Shown here: piece after piece, positions 8,859-16,557 of the stretch
How positions within the stretch are numbered: the first letter of the stretch is position 1
Layout: the number at the start of each line of letters is the position of its first letter
Assembly: GCF_902506375.1 (NCBI RefSeq)
Contig: NZ_LR733284.1
Span: forward strand, 3,509,771 to 3,573,770
DNA: 64,000 bases
From: Microbacterium sp. 8M
Lineage (GTDB): Bacteria > Actinomycetota > Actinomycetes > Actinomycetales > Microbacteriaceae
Direction of reading: 5' to 3'
Position numbers and translations under genes: made by a program
Notes under the pieces: model-generated
What the model was told of the DNA's origin: nothing
Seen by the model: the letters and a program-made list of their open reading frames with translations, nothing else
Databases searched by the model: none

Positions 8859-8979
8859 GATGGAAAACGTCGCTCCCGACGCTCCGGCAGCGACGAGATC
8901 CATCTCCCCGCGAGGCGCCGACCCGCCACAAGATGGAAAACGCCGCTCCCGACCCGCGGGGAGCGACGTTTTCCATCTT
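8859..8979. repeat. REP-like direct copy plus long hairpin
   Basis: GATGGAAAACGTCGCTCCC occurs at 8859-8877 and again, one mismatch, at 8931-8949. The second copy forms the left arm (8930-8950) of a 21-bp stem with right arm 8959-8979, one mismatch and an 8-nt loop. It lies between the starts/ends of two minus-strand genes and could terminate transcription or be a REP-type element. Confidence 0.75.
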
Positions 8980-9055
8980 CGGGACAAGGGCGCGGGGGAC
9001 GGATCCGGACGGATCCGATCCGGTCACCGCGCCGACGGATCCCGTCCGGATCCGA

Positions 9056-9880
9056 TTACAGGTTCGCCTCGGCGTAGATGCGGAGCGCGTCGCGGACGAA
9101 CTCGGCACCGGCGGTGCCCTGCTCCGCCCCCGCGCGGTCCGCCTCGGTCGCGTAGTTCGCGCCGAAGCGCGGGTCCGCGACGTACATCTCGCCCAGGCCG
9201 ATCACATAGGCCTTGCGGTCTGCGCCGTCGCCGTACGCGGGCGTGCCGGGGATGCCGGTCAGCCACTCGACGTGACGGCGGGCGGCGTCCTGCGCCTCGG
9301 GCGAAGCGGGATCCGCTCCCGCCTCGGCCAGGGCGATCCAGTCGGCGCCGAGGTCGGCGACGCGCTGCTTCCACGCCGCCTTCTCGTCGGCGCTCAGCCC
9401 CCGCCACCAGCGGTCGCTGTCGGCGTAGGCCTGCTTGCCCCAGCGGGTCTCGACCTCGTCCTTGTACTGGGTGTGGTCGAAGCCGTCGAACATGTTCTCA
9501 GGCATGAGGTCCTCTCCTTCTCTCAATGTGGTGATGGTGTGCTCGACCGACGCGATCTGCCGCGCCAGCCGGGCCTGCTCCGCGCGCAGCTGCTCGAGAT
9601 GCCTCTCGAGCGCCGCCGCTTCGGCGTGACCGCCGCGTCCGGGCGCGGAGACCGGATCCTTGCCGACGACGTCGGCGATGGCGGGAAGCCCCAGGCCGAG
9701 CTCGCGCAGCAGCAGGATGCGCTGCAGGCGCACGAGGGCGCCCTTGTCGTAGTGCCGGTAGCCGTTCGACGCGATCCGCGTCGGCGGCAGCAGGCCGATG
9801 TCGTCGTAGTGCCGCAGCGTGCGGCTCGTGGTGCCGGTCAGCCGCGCGATCTCCTGGATCGACCAGTCCCGATGCGTCAT
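9056..9880 (-). CDS. MerR-family regulator with TipAS antibiotic-sensing domain
   Basis: 274-aa protein. The N-terminal MerR winged helix (residues about 5-70) has IQEIARLTGTTSRTLRHYD and YRHYDKGAL, followed by a coiled coil (about 100-135) and a C-terminal TipAS-like domain (MFDGFDHTQYKDEV, then a helical globin-like fold to residue 274). In Streptomyces TipA this domain traps thiopeptides. Start ATG 9880 has AAGGAGGA. The promoter has the 19-bp spacer and dyad of MerR-controlled genes, so autoregulation is likely. It is divergent from glycogen phosphorylase. Confidence 0.92.
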   Translation of the reverse strand: MTHRDWSIQEIARLTGTTSRTLRHYDDIGLLPPTRIASNGYRHYDKGALVRLQRILLLRELGLGLPAIADVVGKDPVSAPGRGGHAEAAALERHLEQLRAEQARLARQIASVEHTITTLREGEDLMPENMFDGFDHTQYKDEVETRWGKQAYADSDRWWRGLSADEKAAWKQRVADLGADWIALAEAGADPASPEAQDAARRHVEWLTGIPGTPAYGDGADRKAYVIGLGEMYVADPRFGANYATEADRAGAEQGTAGAEFVRDALRIYAEANL

Positions 9881-9909
9881 CGGATCCTCCTTCCGTCGTC
9901 GTTGAGACC

Positions 9910-9940
9910 AGGCTAGAAGTTGACGTCGCGTCAATGTCAA
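9910..9940 (-). promoter_or_regulatory. MerR-type promoter with 19-bp spacer and operator dyad
   Basis: On the minus strand: -35 TTGACA (9935-9940), 19-nt spacer (9916-9934), -10 TAGCCT (9910-9915). The spacer contains a perfect dyad TTGACG-N3-CGTCAA (9920-9934). A 19-nt spacer with a central dyad is the classic arrangement that MerR proteins untwist to activate. Confidence 0.75.
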
Positions 9941-9963
9941 GCGCATCCGGCGGCATCAGCCGC

Positions 9964-9969
9964 TACGGT
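9964..9969 (+). promoter_or_regulatory. -10 box (TACGGT), leaderless glgP start
   Basis: TACGGT, 6 nt, then GTG at 9976; supports the GTG over an upstream in-frame ATG at 9934 that lies inside the merR promoter. Confidence 0.55.
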
Positions 9970-9975
9970 CATACC

Positions 9976-12504
9976 GTGACCGCCGCCGATGCCCCGCAGA
10001 CGCATGACACCAACGCCGCCCCGCACCCCGAGGGCGCGACGCATCCGCTCGCCCTCGCGCCGGTGATCCCGCCGCCGGCCACGGTCGACGGCTTCGTCGC
10101 GGAGTTCCTGCGCAACCTGAACTTCGACCAGGGCGTCAGCCTGAGCGCCTCCAGCCCCAACGACCGCTACCTCGCGCTCGCCTTCACCGTGCGCGACTAC
10201 CTGATGGGACGCTGGCTCGAAGACCTGCGCGCCCAGAAGGAGTCGCAGGCGAAGGGCGTCTGCTACCTGTCGGCCGAATACCTGCTGGGTCGCCAGCTCG
10301 ACAACAACCTGCTCGCGTCCGGACTCGCCGAGATCGCCGACGAGGCGCTCGCGGCCTGCGGACTGAGCCTGGACGAGCTGCGCGAGCACGAGATCGAGCC
10401 GGGCCTGGGCAACGGCGGCCTCGGACGGCTCGCGGCGTGCTTCATCGACTCCCTCGCGACCCTCGGCGTGCCGAGCATCGGATACGGGATCCGGTACGAG
10501 TACGGCATCTTCCGGCAGACCTTCGAGGACGGCCAGCAGGTCGAGCAGCCCGACGCCTGGCTGACCCTGGGCTCACCGTGGGAGTTCCCGCACCCGGAGC
10601 GCGCGCAGGTCGTCTCGTTCGGCGGGCGCACCGAGACCTACGACGACGGCGGCGTCACCCGCAGCCGCTGGATCCCGGCGTGGAACGTGAGCGCCGTGCC
10701 CTACAACTACATGGTCCCCGGCTTCCAGAACGGCCGCGTGAAGACGCTGCGGCTGTGGCGCGCCAGGGCGACCGACGCGTTCGATCTGCGCATCTTCAAC
10801 TCCGGCGACTACGAGGAGGCCGTGCGCGCGCAGACCTTCGCCGAGAACATCTCGAAGGTGCTCTACCCCGAGGACTCGACCCCGCAGGGCAAGGAGCTGC
10901 GGCTGCAGCAGCAGTACTTCTTCGTCGCCGCATCCATCCGCGACTTCCTCGACAACATGCTCGCCGAGGGCTACGACCTCACCCGGCTCGGCGAGCGGGT
11001 GATCTTCCAGCTCAACGACACGCATCCCGTGATCGCCGTGCCCGAGCTGATGCGGGTGCTCGTCGACGAGCGCGGCCTGGACTGGGACACCGCGTGGTCG
11101 GTGACGCAGAGCTGCTTCGCGTACACCTGCCACACCCTGCTGCCCGAGGCCCTCGAGGTCTGGTCGGTGGAGCTGCTGGGCCGCCTGCTGCCGCGGCACC
11201 TGGAGATCATCTACCGGATCAACGAGGAGTTCCTCGCACAGGTGCGCGAGCGTTTCGGCGACGACGAGCTGCGGATCCGGAACATGTCGATCATCGCGGA
11301 GTTCCCCGAGCGCGCCGTGCGGATGGCCTACCTCGCCACGGTCGCCGGATCCAAGGTGAACGGCGTGGCCGAGCTGCACTCGCAGCTGCTGCGCGACAAG
11401 GTGCTGCCCGACTTCAATGCGTTCTACCCGGGCAAGTTCACCAACGTCACCAACGGGGTGACCCCGCGCCGGTTCCTGCGGCTCGCGAACCCGGCGCTGT
11501 CGTCGCTCATCACGGAGGCGATCGGCGACGGCTGGGTGACCGACCTGGAGCGGCTCCGCGAACTCGAGCCGTTCGCCGACGACGCGGGCTTCCGCGCCTC
11601 CTTCGCCGAGGTGAAGGCCGGCAACAAGCGGCGCCTGAACGACGTGCTGCAGGCCCGTGACGGGATGCGGGTCGGCGACGGCCACCTCGTCGACGTCATG
11701 GTGAAGCGCCTGCACGAGTACAAGCGCCAGCTGCTCAAGGTGCTGCACGTGGTGAGCGAGTACGAAGGGGTCGTGTCGGGGCGCATCCCGCTCGCGGAGC
11801 TGCAGCCGCGCACGGTGGTCTTCGGCGCGAAGGCGGCGCCCGGCTACGCGATGGCGAAGCGGATCATCCATCTCATCAACGCCGTCGGCTCCACGGTCAA
11901 CACCGACGCACGGCTCGAGGGCCGGCTGCAGGTGCTGTTCCCGCCGAACTACAACGTCACCCTCGCCGAGAGCGTGATCCCGGCGGCCGACCTCAGCGAG
12001 CAGATCTCCCTCGCCGGCAAGGAGGCCTCCGGCACCGGCAACATGAAGTTCGCACTGAACGGCGCGCTCACGATCGGCACCGACGACGGCGCGAACGTCG
12101 AGATCCGCGAGCTCGTCGGCGACGACAACTTCTTCCTGTTCGGGATGACCGAGCCCGATGTCGCCGCGCTCCAGGCGCAGGGATACCGGCCGGCCGAGTT
12201 CTACCAGGCCGACGCCGGGCTTCGCCGGGCCATCGACCTGATCGCCTCGGGCGCCTTCTCCGGCGGCGACCGCTCGGTGTTCGAGCCGGTCGTGTCGAAC
12301 CTGCTCTACGAGGACCGGTTCATGGTGCTCGCCGACTACGCCTCGTACATGGCCGCGCAGAAGCGCGTGGACGCGGCCTACGCCGACGCCGACCGGTGGA
12401 CCCGCTCCGCGATCCTGAACGTCGCGCGCTGCGGATTCTTCTCCTCCGACCGCTCGATCCGCGACTACATCGACCGGATCTGGCACACCCCCCCGATGGC
12501 CTGA
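9976..12504 (+). CDS. glgP: glycogen/alpha-glucan phosphorylase
   Basis: 842-aa cytoplasmic enzyme that releases glucose-1-phosphate from glycogen or maltodextrins using phosphate and PLP. Features of the GT35 family are clear: YLSAEYLLGRQLDNNL near the N-terminus, LGNGGLGRLAACF, NDTHPVIAVPELMR, and the PLP-lysine segment GTGNMKFALNGALTIGTDDG near residue 690. Length matches E. coli GlgP/MalP-type enzymes (about 800-840). Start taken at GTG 9976 from the leaderless promoter; the in-frame ATG at 9934 would add 14 residues. It is followed by a strong hairpin terminator. Confidence 0.95.
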   Translation: MTAADAPQTHDTNAAPHPEGATHPLALAPVIPPPATVDGFVAEFLRNLNFDQGVSLSASSPNDRYLALAFTVRDYLMGRWLEDLRAQKESQAKGVCYLSAEYLLGRQLDNNLLASGLAEIADEALAACGLSLDELREHEIEPGLGNGGLGRLAACFIDSLATLGVPSIGYGIRYEYGIFRQTFEDGQQVEQPDAWLTLGSPWEFPHPERAQVVSFGGRTETYDDGGVTRSRWIPAWNVSAVPYNYMVPGFQNGRVKTLRLWRARATDAFDLRIFNSGDYEEAVRAQTFAENISKVLYPEDSTPQGKELRLQQQYFFVAASIRDFLDNMLAEGYDLTRLGERVIFQLNDTHPVIAVPELMRVLVDERGLDWDTAWSVTQSCFAYTCHTLLPEALEVWSVELLGRLLPRHLEIIYRINEEFLAQVRERFGDDELRIRNMSIIAEFPERAVRMAYLATVAGSKVNGVAELHSQLLRDKVLPDFNAFYPGKFTNVTNGVTPRRFLRLANPALSSLITEAIGDGWVTDLERLRELEPFADDAGFRASFAEVKAGNKRRLNDVLQARDGMRVGDGHLVDVMVKRLHEYKRQLLKVLHVVSEYEGVVSGRIPLAELQPRTVVFGAKAAPGYAMAKRIIHLINAVGSTVNTDARLEGRLQVLFPPNYNVTLAESVIPAADLSEQISLAGKEASGTGNMKFALNGALTIGTDDGANVEIRELVGDDNFFLFGMTEPDVAALQAQGYRPAEFYQADAGLRRAIDLIASGAFSGGDRSVFEPVVSNLLYEDRFMVLADYASYMAAQKRVDAAYADADRWTRSAILNVARCGFFSSDRSIRDYIDRIWHTPPMA

Positions 12505-12519
12505 GCGAACCGCCTGCGA

Positions 12520-12578
12520 TTCGAAGCGCGCAAATGGCTGCATCCTGTCCGCGGATGCAGCCATTTGCGCGCTTTGAA
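12520..12578. terminator. 26-bp near-perfect hairpin after glgP
   Basis: Arms 12520-12545 and 12553-12578 pair over 26 bp with one mismatch and a 7-nt loop. It lies just after the glgP stop. There is no T-tract, so either a GC-type terminator or a REP-like element. Confidence 0.75.
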
Positions 12579-12596
12579 GTTTCTCCGGGGGACCCC

Positions 12597-12647
12597 TTGA
12601 CGGGATCGAGATATATCGTGTTACGCTGAGGACACGATATATCTCGA
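12597..12647 (+). promoter_or_regulatory. promoter with 15-bp palindromic PadR-type operator
   Basis: -35 TTGACG (12597-12602) and -10 TACGCT (12622-12627), 19 nt apart. A perfect inverted repeat with arms TCGAGATATATCGTG (12606-12620) and its complement (12633-12647), 12 nt between, straddles the -10. The AT-rich ATATATCG core stands out in this DNA and resembles operators of PadR repressors. The padR gene is second in the operon, so autoregulation is likely. Confidence 0.8.
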
Positions 12648-12686
12648 ATCTGCGGATCCGGGATCCCTCGACTCAGGAGAGAAGAC

Positions 12687-13538
12687 ATGACCGAGAAGTG
12701 GCTCATCGCCCCCGGGCAGGAGCGCGTGATCGACATCGAGCGCGCGTCGAAGCTCAAGATCGGGCTCGTCGGCGGGCAGGTCGACGTCATCGCGCACGAC
12801 GAGCCGGGCATCCGGATCGAGGTGCACAACGTGACCGTCAAGGACCTGCGCATCGAGTCCGACGGCACCCAGATCGAGATCGATCACCCGCAGATCGGGT
12901 GGGACAACTTCCTCGAGGTGTTCCGCAACTTCGGCGCGGGCGGTCCCAAGGCCGAGATCAGCGTGGCGGTCCCCCGCGACGTCGCGCTCACTCTCGGCGT
13001 GGTCAGCGCCGGCGCGCTCATCTCCGGCCTCACCGAGGACGCCCGCCTGAACACGGTGTCGGGCGACCTCATCGTCGACACCCACCGCGGCGACCTCAAC
13101 ATCAACACCGTCTCCGGCGACGTGCAGGTGCGGGGCCTTGCCGGCACCGCCATGGCGAACACCGTCTCCGGCAGCGTCGCCCTGACCGGCGAGATCCGCA
13201 AGGCCACCGTCGACAGCGTGTCGGGCACGATGCTCATCGATGCGACCGGCGCCGTCAACACGGTGTCGCTGAACAGCGTCTCCGGCGACGCGACCGTGCG
13301 CCTGGACGAGGCCCTCGCCGCGAACTACGTGGCCCGCACCATGAGCGGCCGCATCGTGATCGACGGCGTGCCGCGCGGCTCCTCCGGCCCGTCGAACTTC
13401 ACCGGCTCGCGCGGCGAGCTGTCCGGATCCTTCGCCGACGTGCGCGTGAACACCGTCTCCGGCGACATCACCGTGCTGCGCCGGGACGCCGCCGAGGCGC
13501 CCGTGTCGTTCACCTCCGACGGGGAGGACCTGCTGTGA
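12687..13538 (+). CDS. DUF4097-family beta-helix repeat protein
   Basis: 283-aa protein built of short repeats around NTVSGD (for example LNTVSGDLIVD, NINTVSGDVQV, ANTVSGSVAL, LNSVSGDATV, VNTVSGDITV) from about residue 110 to 265, predicted to form a right-handed beta-helix as in the DUF4097 adhesin-like family. There is no signal peptide or membrane helix, so it appears cytoplasmic or membrane-associated. In Actinobacteria and Firmicutes it is commonly paired with a PadR repressor, as here. Role unknown; envelope-stress sensing is suspected for relatives. ATG with CAGGAGAG upstream. Confidence 0.88.
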   Translation: MTEKWLIAPGQERVIDIERASKLKIGLVGGQVDVIAHDEPGIRIEVHNVTVKDLRIESDGTQIEIDHPQIGWDNFLEVFRNFGAGGPKAEISVAVPRDVALTLGVVSAGALISGLTEDARLNTVSGDLIVDTHRGDLNINTVSGDVQVRGLAGTAMANTVSGSVALTGEIRKATVDSVSGTMLIDATGAVNTVSLNSVSGDATVRLDEALAANYVARTMSGRIVIDGVPRGSSGPSNFTGSRGELSGSFADVRVNTVSGDITVLRRDAAEAPVSFTSDGEDLL

Positions 13539-14179
13539 GCCCCGCGGTCTTCTCGCACGGCGATCTGCGCCTGTACCTGCTCGCGCTGCTGGCCGAATCG
13601 CCACAGCACGGCTACGGCATCATCCAGGCACTGACCGACCGCACCGGCGGCACCTACACGCCCAGCGCCGGCACGATCTACCCGCGCCTGGCGAAGCTCG
13701 AGGAGGACGGGCTCGTCTCGAAGACCGTCGACGGCCGCACCACGATCTACGCGATCACGGATGCCGGACGGGCGGAGCTGGCCGCCCGCGAGGGCGACCT
13801 GCAGGGCATCGAGGCGGGGCTGAACGACTCGGTGCGGCTCATCGCGAACGAAGTGCGCCAGAGCGTGCAGGAGGCCATGAAGAGCCTGCGTGCGGATCTG
13901 GCCGCCGCGGCGCGCGAGGAGCAGAGCGGCGCATCCGCATCGGCGTACCGGGAGGCCTCCGCACGCGCGGACGAGCGGATCTCGAGCCGCGAGGAGCTGC
14001 GCCGCGCGGACGCCTCGATCAACGCGTTCCGCGCCCGGGTGCGCACCGACCTGCGCACGCACGTGGCGAAGGGGGGCACGCTTCCGCCGCAGGTCGTGAG
14101 CGACTTGGATGCCGCCCTCGACGCGGCGGCGCACGCCGTCACCGCGGCACTGGCCGCGACGGGTCCCGTGCGGCACTGA
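13535..14179 (+). CDS. PadR-family transcriptional repressor
   Basis: 214-aa protein with the PadR winged helix at residues 8-85 (LRLYLLALLAESPQHGYGI, then AGTIYPRLAKLEEDGLVS), followed by a long Ala/Arg/Glu-rich helical region where PadR-s2 dimerisation helices usually sit. GTG start at 13535 overlaps the DUF4097 stop by 4 nt (GTGA), so the two are coupled. It likely binds the 15-bp palindrome upstream of the operon. Confidence 0.9.
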   Translation: MSPAVFSHGDLRLYLLALLAESPQHGYGIIQALTDRTGGTYTPSAGTIYPRLAKLEEDGLVSKTVDGRTTIYAITDAGRAELAAREGDLQGIEAGLNDSVRLIANEVRQSVQEAMKSLRADLAAAAREEQSGASASAYREASARADERISSREELRRADASINAFRARVRTDLRTHVAKGGTLPPQVVSDLDAALDAAAHAVTAALAATGPVRH

Positions 14180-14192
14180 ACCCACCCCGCGG

Positions 14193-14271
14193 GACCGCAA
14201 ACCCCCGAGACGAAAACCCGCGACACCGCAAACCCGCGAGACCGCAAACCCGCGAGACCGCAACTGCGCGA
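14193..14271. repeat. five tandem 15-16-bp units
   Basis: Units resembling GACCGCAAACCCGCGA begin at 14193, 14209 (15 nt, degenerate), 14224, 14240 and 14256. The last unit runs into the left arm of the adjacent hairpin. No function visible. Confidence 0.8.
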
Positions 14272-14312
14272 CGAGACTGCAACAGCGTGCTGCAGTCTCG
14301 TCGCGCAGTTGC
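14260..14312. terminator. 22-bp perfect hairpin between convergent padR and usp
   Basis: Arms 14260-14281 and 14291-14312 are perfectly complementary with a 9-nt loop. Position between convergent genes suits a bidirectional terminator. The following 100 bp to the usp stop holds imperfect repeats of CGACGGGTCAGCGCGG. Confidence 0.75.
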
Positions 14313-14412
14313 AGTTTCGCGGTCAACGGGGTGAGCGCGGCCAACGGGGTCAGCGGTCGACGGGCCAGGGGCCGACGGGTCAGCGCGGCCGACGGGTCTC
14401 AGGCGCGGCGGG

Positions 14413-14955
14413 CTACTCCGGCCAGATCTCCTTCTGGGAATCGGGCACGGGCTCCTGCAGCGGGACCACGAGGATCGGCCGCGACTGGCGGTGCGAGAGC
14501 CGGGCGGCGACGGATCCGGTGAAGAACTCCCGGATCGATTCGCCGATGCCGCGGCTGCGCGTGCCGACCACGATGAGCTGAGCGTCCAGATCCCCCGCGA
14601 GGTGCTTGATCGCGAGCGCCGGATCGCCCACCAGCTGGCGGGCCGTCCAGGTCAGCCCGGATCCTGCGAGCACCTTCTCGACCTCGGCGCGGAGCTCGGC
14701 GAACTCCTCGGCGCCCGTGTCGATGTTCAGGTCGATGGGTGCGGAGTGCACCATTCCGTCCGGATCCTCGAAGGTCACGAAGCGCGTGACGTCCACGTGG
14801 ACGACGACGAGCGGCGCGGACAGCAGGGTCGCGTAGCGCATCGCCTCGGTCAGCACACGAGGCGGCTGACCGGGCCGCAGGGCGACGATCACGGCCTTCT
14901 GCAACTGCGCGTTCTGCAGTTCGCGTTCCTCGGGGCTGGGGGTGGTGTCGCTCAT
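14413..14955 (-). CDS. universal stress protein (UspA family)
   Basis: 180-aa single-domain Usp. The ATP-binding signature G-x2-G-x9-GS is present in GTRSRGIGESIREFFTGSVA near residues 130-150, followed by the RPILVVP strand. The first 20 residues are a Glu/Gln-rich extension. Cytoplasmic; relatives bind ATP and support survival in stress or stationary phase. ATG 14955 has GAAGGGAA upstream. It is convergent with padR across a perfect hairpin. Confidence 0.9.
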   Translation of the reverse strand: MSDTTPSPEERELQNAQLQKAVIVALRPGQPPRVLTEAMRYATLLSAPLVVVHVDVTRFVTFEDPDGMVHSAPIDLNIDTGAEEFAELRAEVEKVLAGSGLTWTARQLVGDPALAIKHLAGDLDAQLIVVGTRSRGIGESIREFFTGSVAARLSHRQSRPILVVPLQEPVPDSQKEIWPE

Positions 14956-15022
14956 GTCATCATTCCCTTCCGGCCGGGCTGCGGCGGGCTTCCCTCACGG
15001 CGAGGTGAGGTGGCCCTCGTGC

Positions 15023-15093
15023 TATCCTGGATGCTACTCTTACCGGCCGCGAGCCGGTGCCGCTGATAACACGACGGGCCCCGCAATGCCCGT
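15023..15093 (+). promoter_or_regulatory. extended -10 promoter and structured 5' leader of the DUF3073 gene
   Basis: TGCTATCCT (extended -10; TATCCT at 15023-15028) is followed by a leader of about 85 nt with two small stems, 15042-15047/15053-15058 and 15074-15079/15088-15093. An AAGGGGG ribosome site at 15104-15110 lies downstream. Confidence 0.5.
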
Positions 15094-15118
15094 TGTTTCT
15101 AGTAAGGGGGTCTCGCGC

Positions 15119-15304
15119 ATGGGCCGTGGCCGTCAGAAGGCAAAGCACACGAAGATTGCCCGCGAACTCAAGGCGTACAGTCCGGATGTGAACTACGCCG
15201 CGCTCGAGCGCGAGCTGGGACATCCGGATCCCGACGACCAGTACGTCGACAAGTGGGCGGATCAGTACGCCGACGAAGACGAGGACGAGCTCGAAAAGGC
15301 CTGA
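15119..15304 (+). CDS. DUF3073 family small basic/acidic protein
   Basis: 61-aa protein highly typical of Actinobacteria: a basic N-terminus MGRGRQKAKHTKIAREL, a central SPDVNYAALEREL, and a strongly acidic C-terminus (ADEDEDELEKA). Function is unknown; the charge split suggests a nucleic-acid or ribosome-associated role (inference). Strong AAGGGGG site 8 nt before the ATG. A clear terminator follows. Confidence 0.9.
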   Translation: MGRGRQKAKHTKIARELKAYSPDVNYAALERELGHPDPDDQYVDKWADQYADEDEDELEKA

Positions 15305-15318
15305 GCCTCGCCCTTCGA

Positions 15319-15350
15319 AACCCCGCCCGAGCCTCGCTCGCGGCGGGGTT
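15319..15350 (+). terminator. hairpin terminator after DUF3073 gene
   Basis: AACCCCGCC (15319-15327) and GGCGGGGTT (15342-15350), 9-bp perfect stem, 14-nt loop, ending in TT. Confidence 0.75.
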
Positions 15351-15467
15351 CGTCATTGGGACGCATGATCCCGCCGCGCCGCGAGTCCCGTACGCGCTCG
15401 CGATGTTCGCGCTCGCAGGGCCTCGTCGCCCGTCAGTCCCGGCCGCCTCATCACGGGATCTGATCGC

Positions 15468-15473
15468 TACCAT
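15468..15473 (+). promoter_or_regulatory. -10 box (TACCAT), leaderless lacI start
   Basis: TACCAT, 6 nt, then ATG 15480. Confidence 0.55.
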
Positions 15474-15479
15474 TGCCGC

Positions 15480-16511
15480 ATGTCCCCCCGCCATCCGCGC
15501 GAAGACCGAGTCACGAATCAGGTCGACGTCGCACGGCTCGCCGGCGTCTCCGCGCAGACCGTGTCGCGCGTCGTCTCCGGCCAGGGCAATGTGCGCCCCG
15601 AGACCGCTCGCCGGGTGCGGGCGGCGATCGACGAGCTCGGCTACCGCGTGCACGGGGCGGCGGCCTCTCTCGCCACGGGGCGCACCCGCGTGCTCGGCGT
15701 CATCGTCGTCTCGACGGATCGCTACTCCTCGGCGGCGCTCGGCGTGGGCATCCAGCGGGCCGCGAGCGCGAACGGGTACACCGTGACGACGGCCACGGTG
15801 GCCGATCATGCGTCGCCGGAGGCGTTCGCGGAGGCCTTCGACCGCCTGGAGCGCCAGGGCGCGGAAGGGATCGTCCTCGGCGTCCCGGTGGAGCTCGACA
15901 GCCCGGCGATGCGCACGCGCATGGCCCGCACGCCCGCGACGCGGAGTTCGCACATCTCGCTCGATCACGATGCGCCGCTCGTCGTGGATCAGCGCCTCGT
16001 CGCCCGGCTCGCGGTCGAGCACCTCCTCGACCTCGGGCACGAGACGGTGTGGCACGTCTCCGGCGACGAGTACTGGGACGAGGGGAAGCAGCGCCGGGAG
16101 GCGTGGGAGGGCGTGCTGCGGGAGCGCGGCATCACCCCGCCTCCGGTGATCCCGGCCGATTGGACGCCGGAATCCGGGTACCGGGCCGGGCGGACCATCG
16201 CCGCGATCCCGGGCGTGACCGCCGTGTTCGTCAGCAGCGACGAGATGGCTTTCGGGGTGATCCGTGCGCTGCACGAGGCGGGCCGGAACGTACCTGAGGA
16301 CGTGTCCATGGTCAGCGTCGACGACATCGCGCTCGCGGCCTACGCCTCCCCCGCGCTCACCACGGTGCGGCAGCCGTTCGAGGCCATGGGCGTGGCCGCC
16401 GCGCTGCGGGTGATCGGCCAGATCGAGGGGCACGACCCCGTCGGCGAGCTGCCCTCGATCGTGCCGCATCTGGTCGTGCGCGCGTCGACGGCGCCTCCGC
16501 GCGCACGCTGA
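15480..16511 (+). CDS. LacI-family transcriptional regulator
   Basis: 343-aa repressor. The N-terminal LacI helix-turn-helix is VDVARLAGVSAQTVSRVVSG (residues about 14-33) with the hinge helix near 55-65; a periplasmic-binding-protein-like effector domain follows (IVVSTDRYSSAALGVG to the C-terminus, with the PEDVSMVSVDDIALAAYASP and LTTVRQPFEAMG signatures). It is a clear paralogue of the LacI at 17392-18462: both share EHLLDLGH-TVWHV and a similar C-terminus. No sugar gene adjoins it directly, so its target is unclear; the galactoside operon 3 kb away is possible. Confidence 0.92.
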   Translation: MSPRHPREDRVTNQVDVARLAGVSAQTVSRVVSGQGNVRPETARRVRAAIDELGYRVHGAAASLATGRTRVLGVIVVSTDRYSSAALGVGIQRAASANGYTVTTATVADHASPEAFAEAFDRLERQGAEGIVLGVPVELDSPAMRTRMARTPATRSSHISLDHDAPLVVDQRLVARLAVEHLLDLGHETVWHVSGDEYWDEGKQRREAWEGVLRERGITPPPVIPADWTPESGYRAGRTIAAIPGVTAVFVSSDEMAFGVIRALHEAGRNVPEDVSMVSVDDIALAAYASPALTTVRQPFEAMGVAAALRVIGQIEGHDPVGELPSIVPHLVVRASTAPPRAR

Positions 16512-16557
16512 GGACCCGCGGTGCGGCGCGACGCACAGGCACTGGGAGGATGGATCC

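Noticed and set aside
14193..14271. CRISPR-like array
   Set aside because: Units are 15-16 bp with no unique spacers and no cas genes nearby; a simple tandem repeat.
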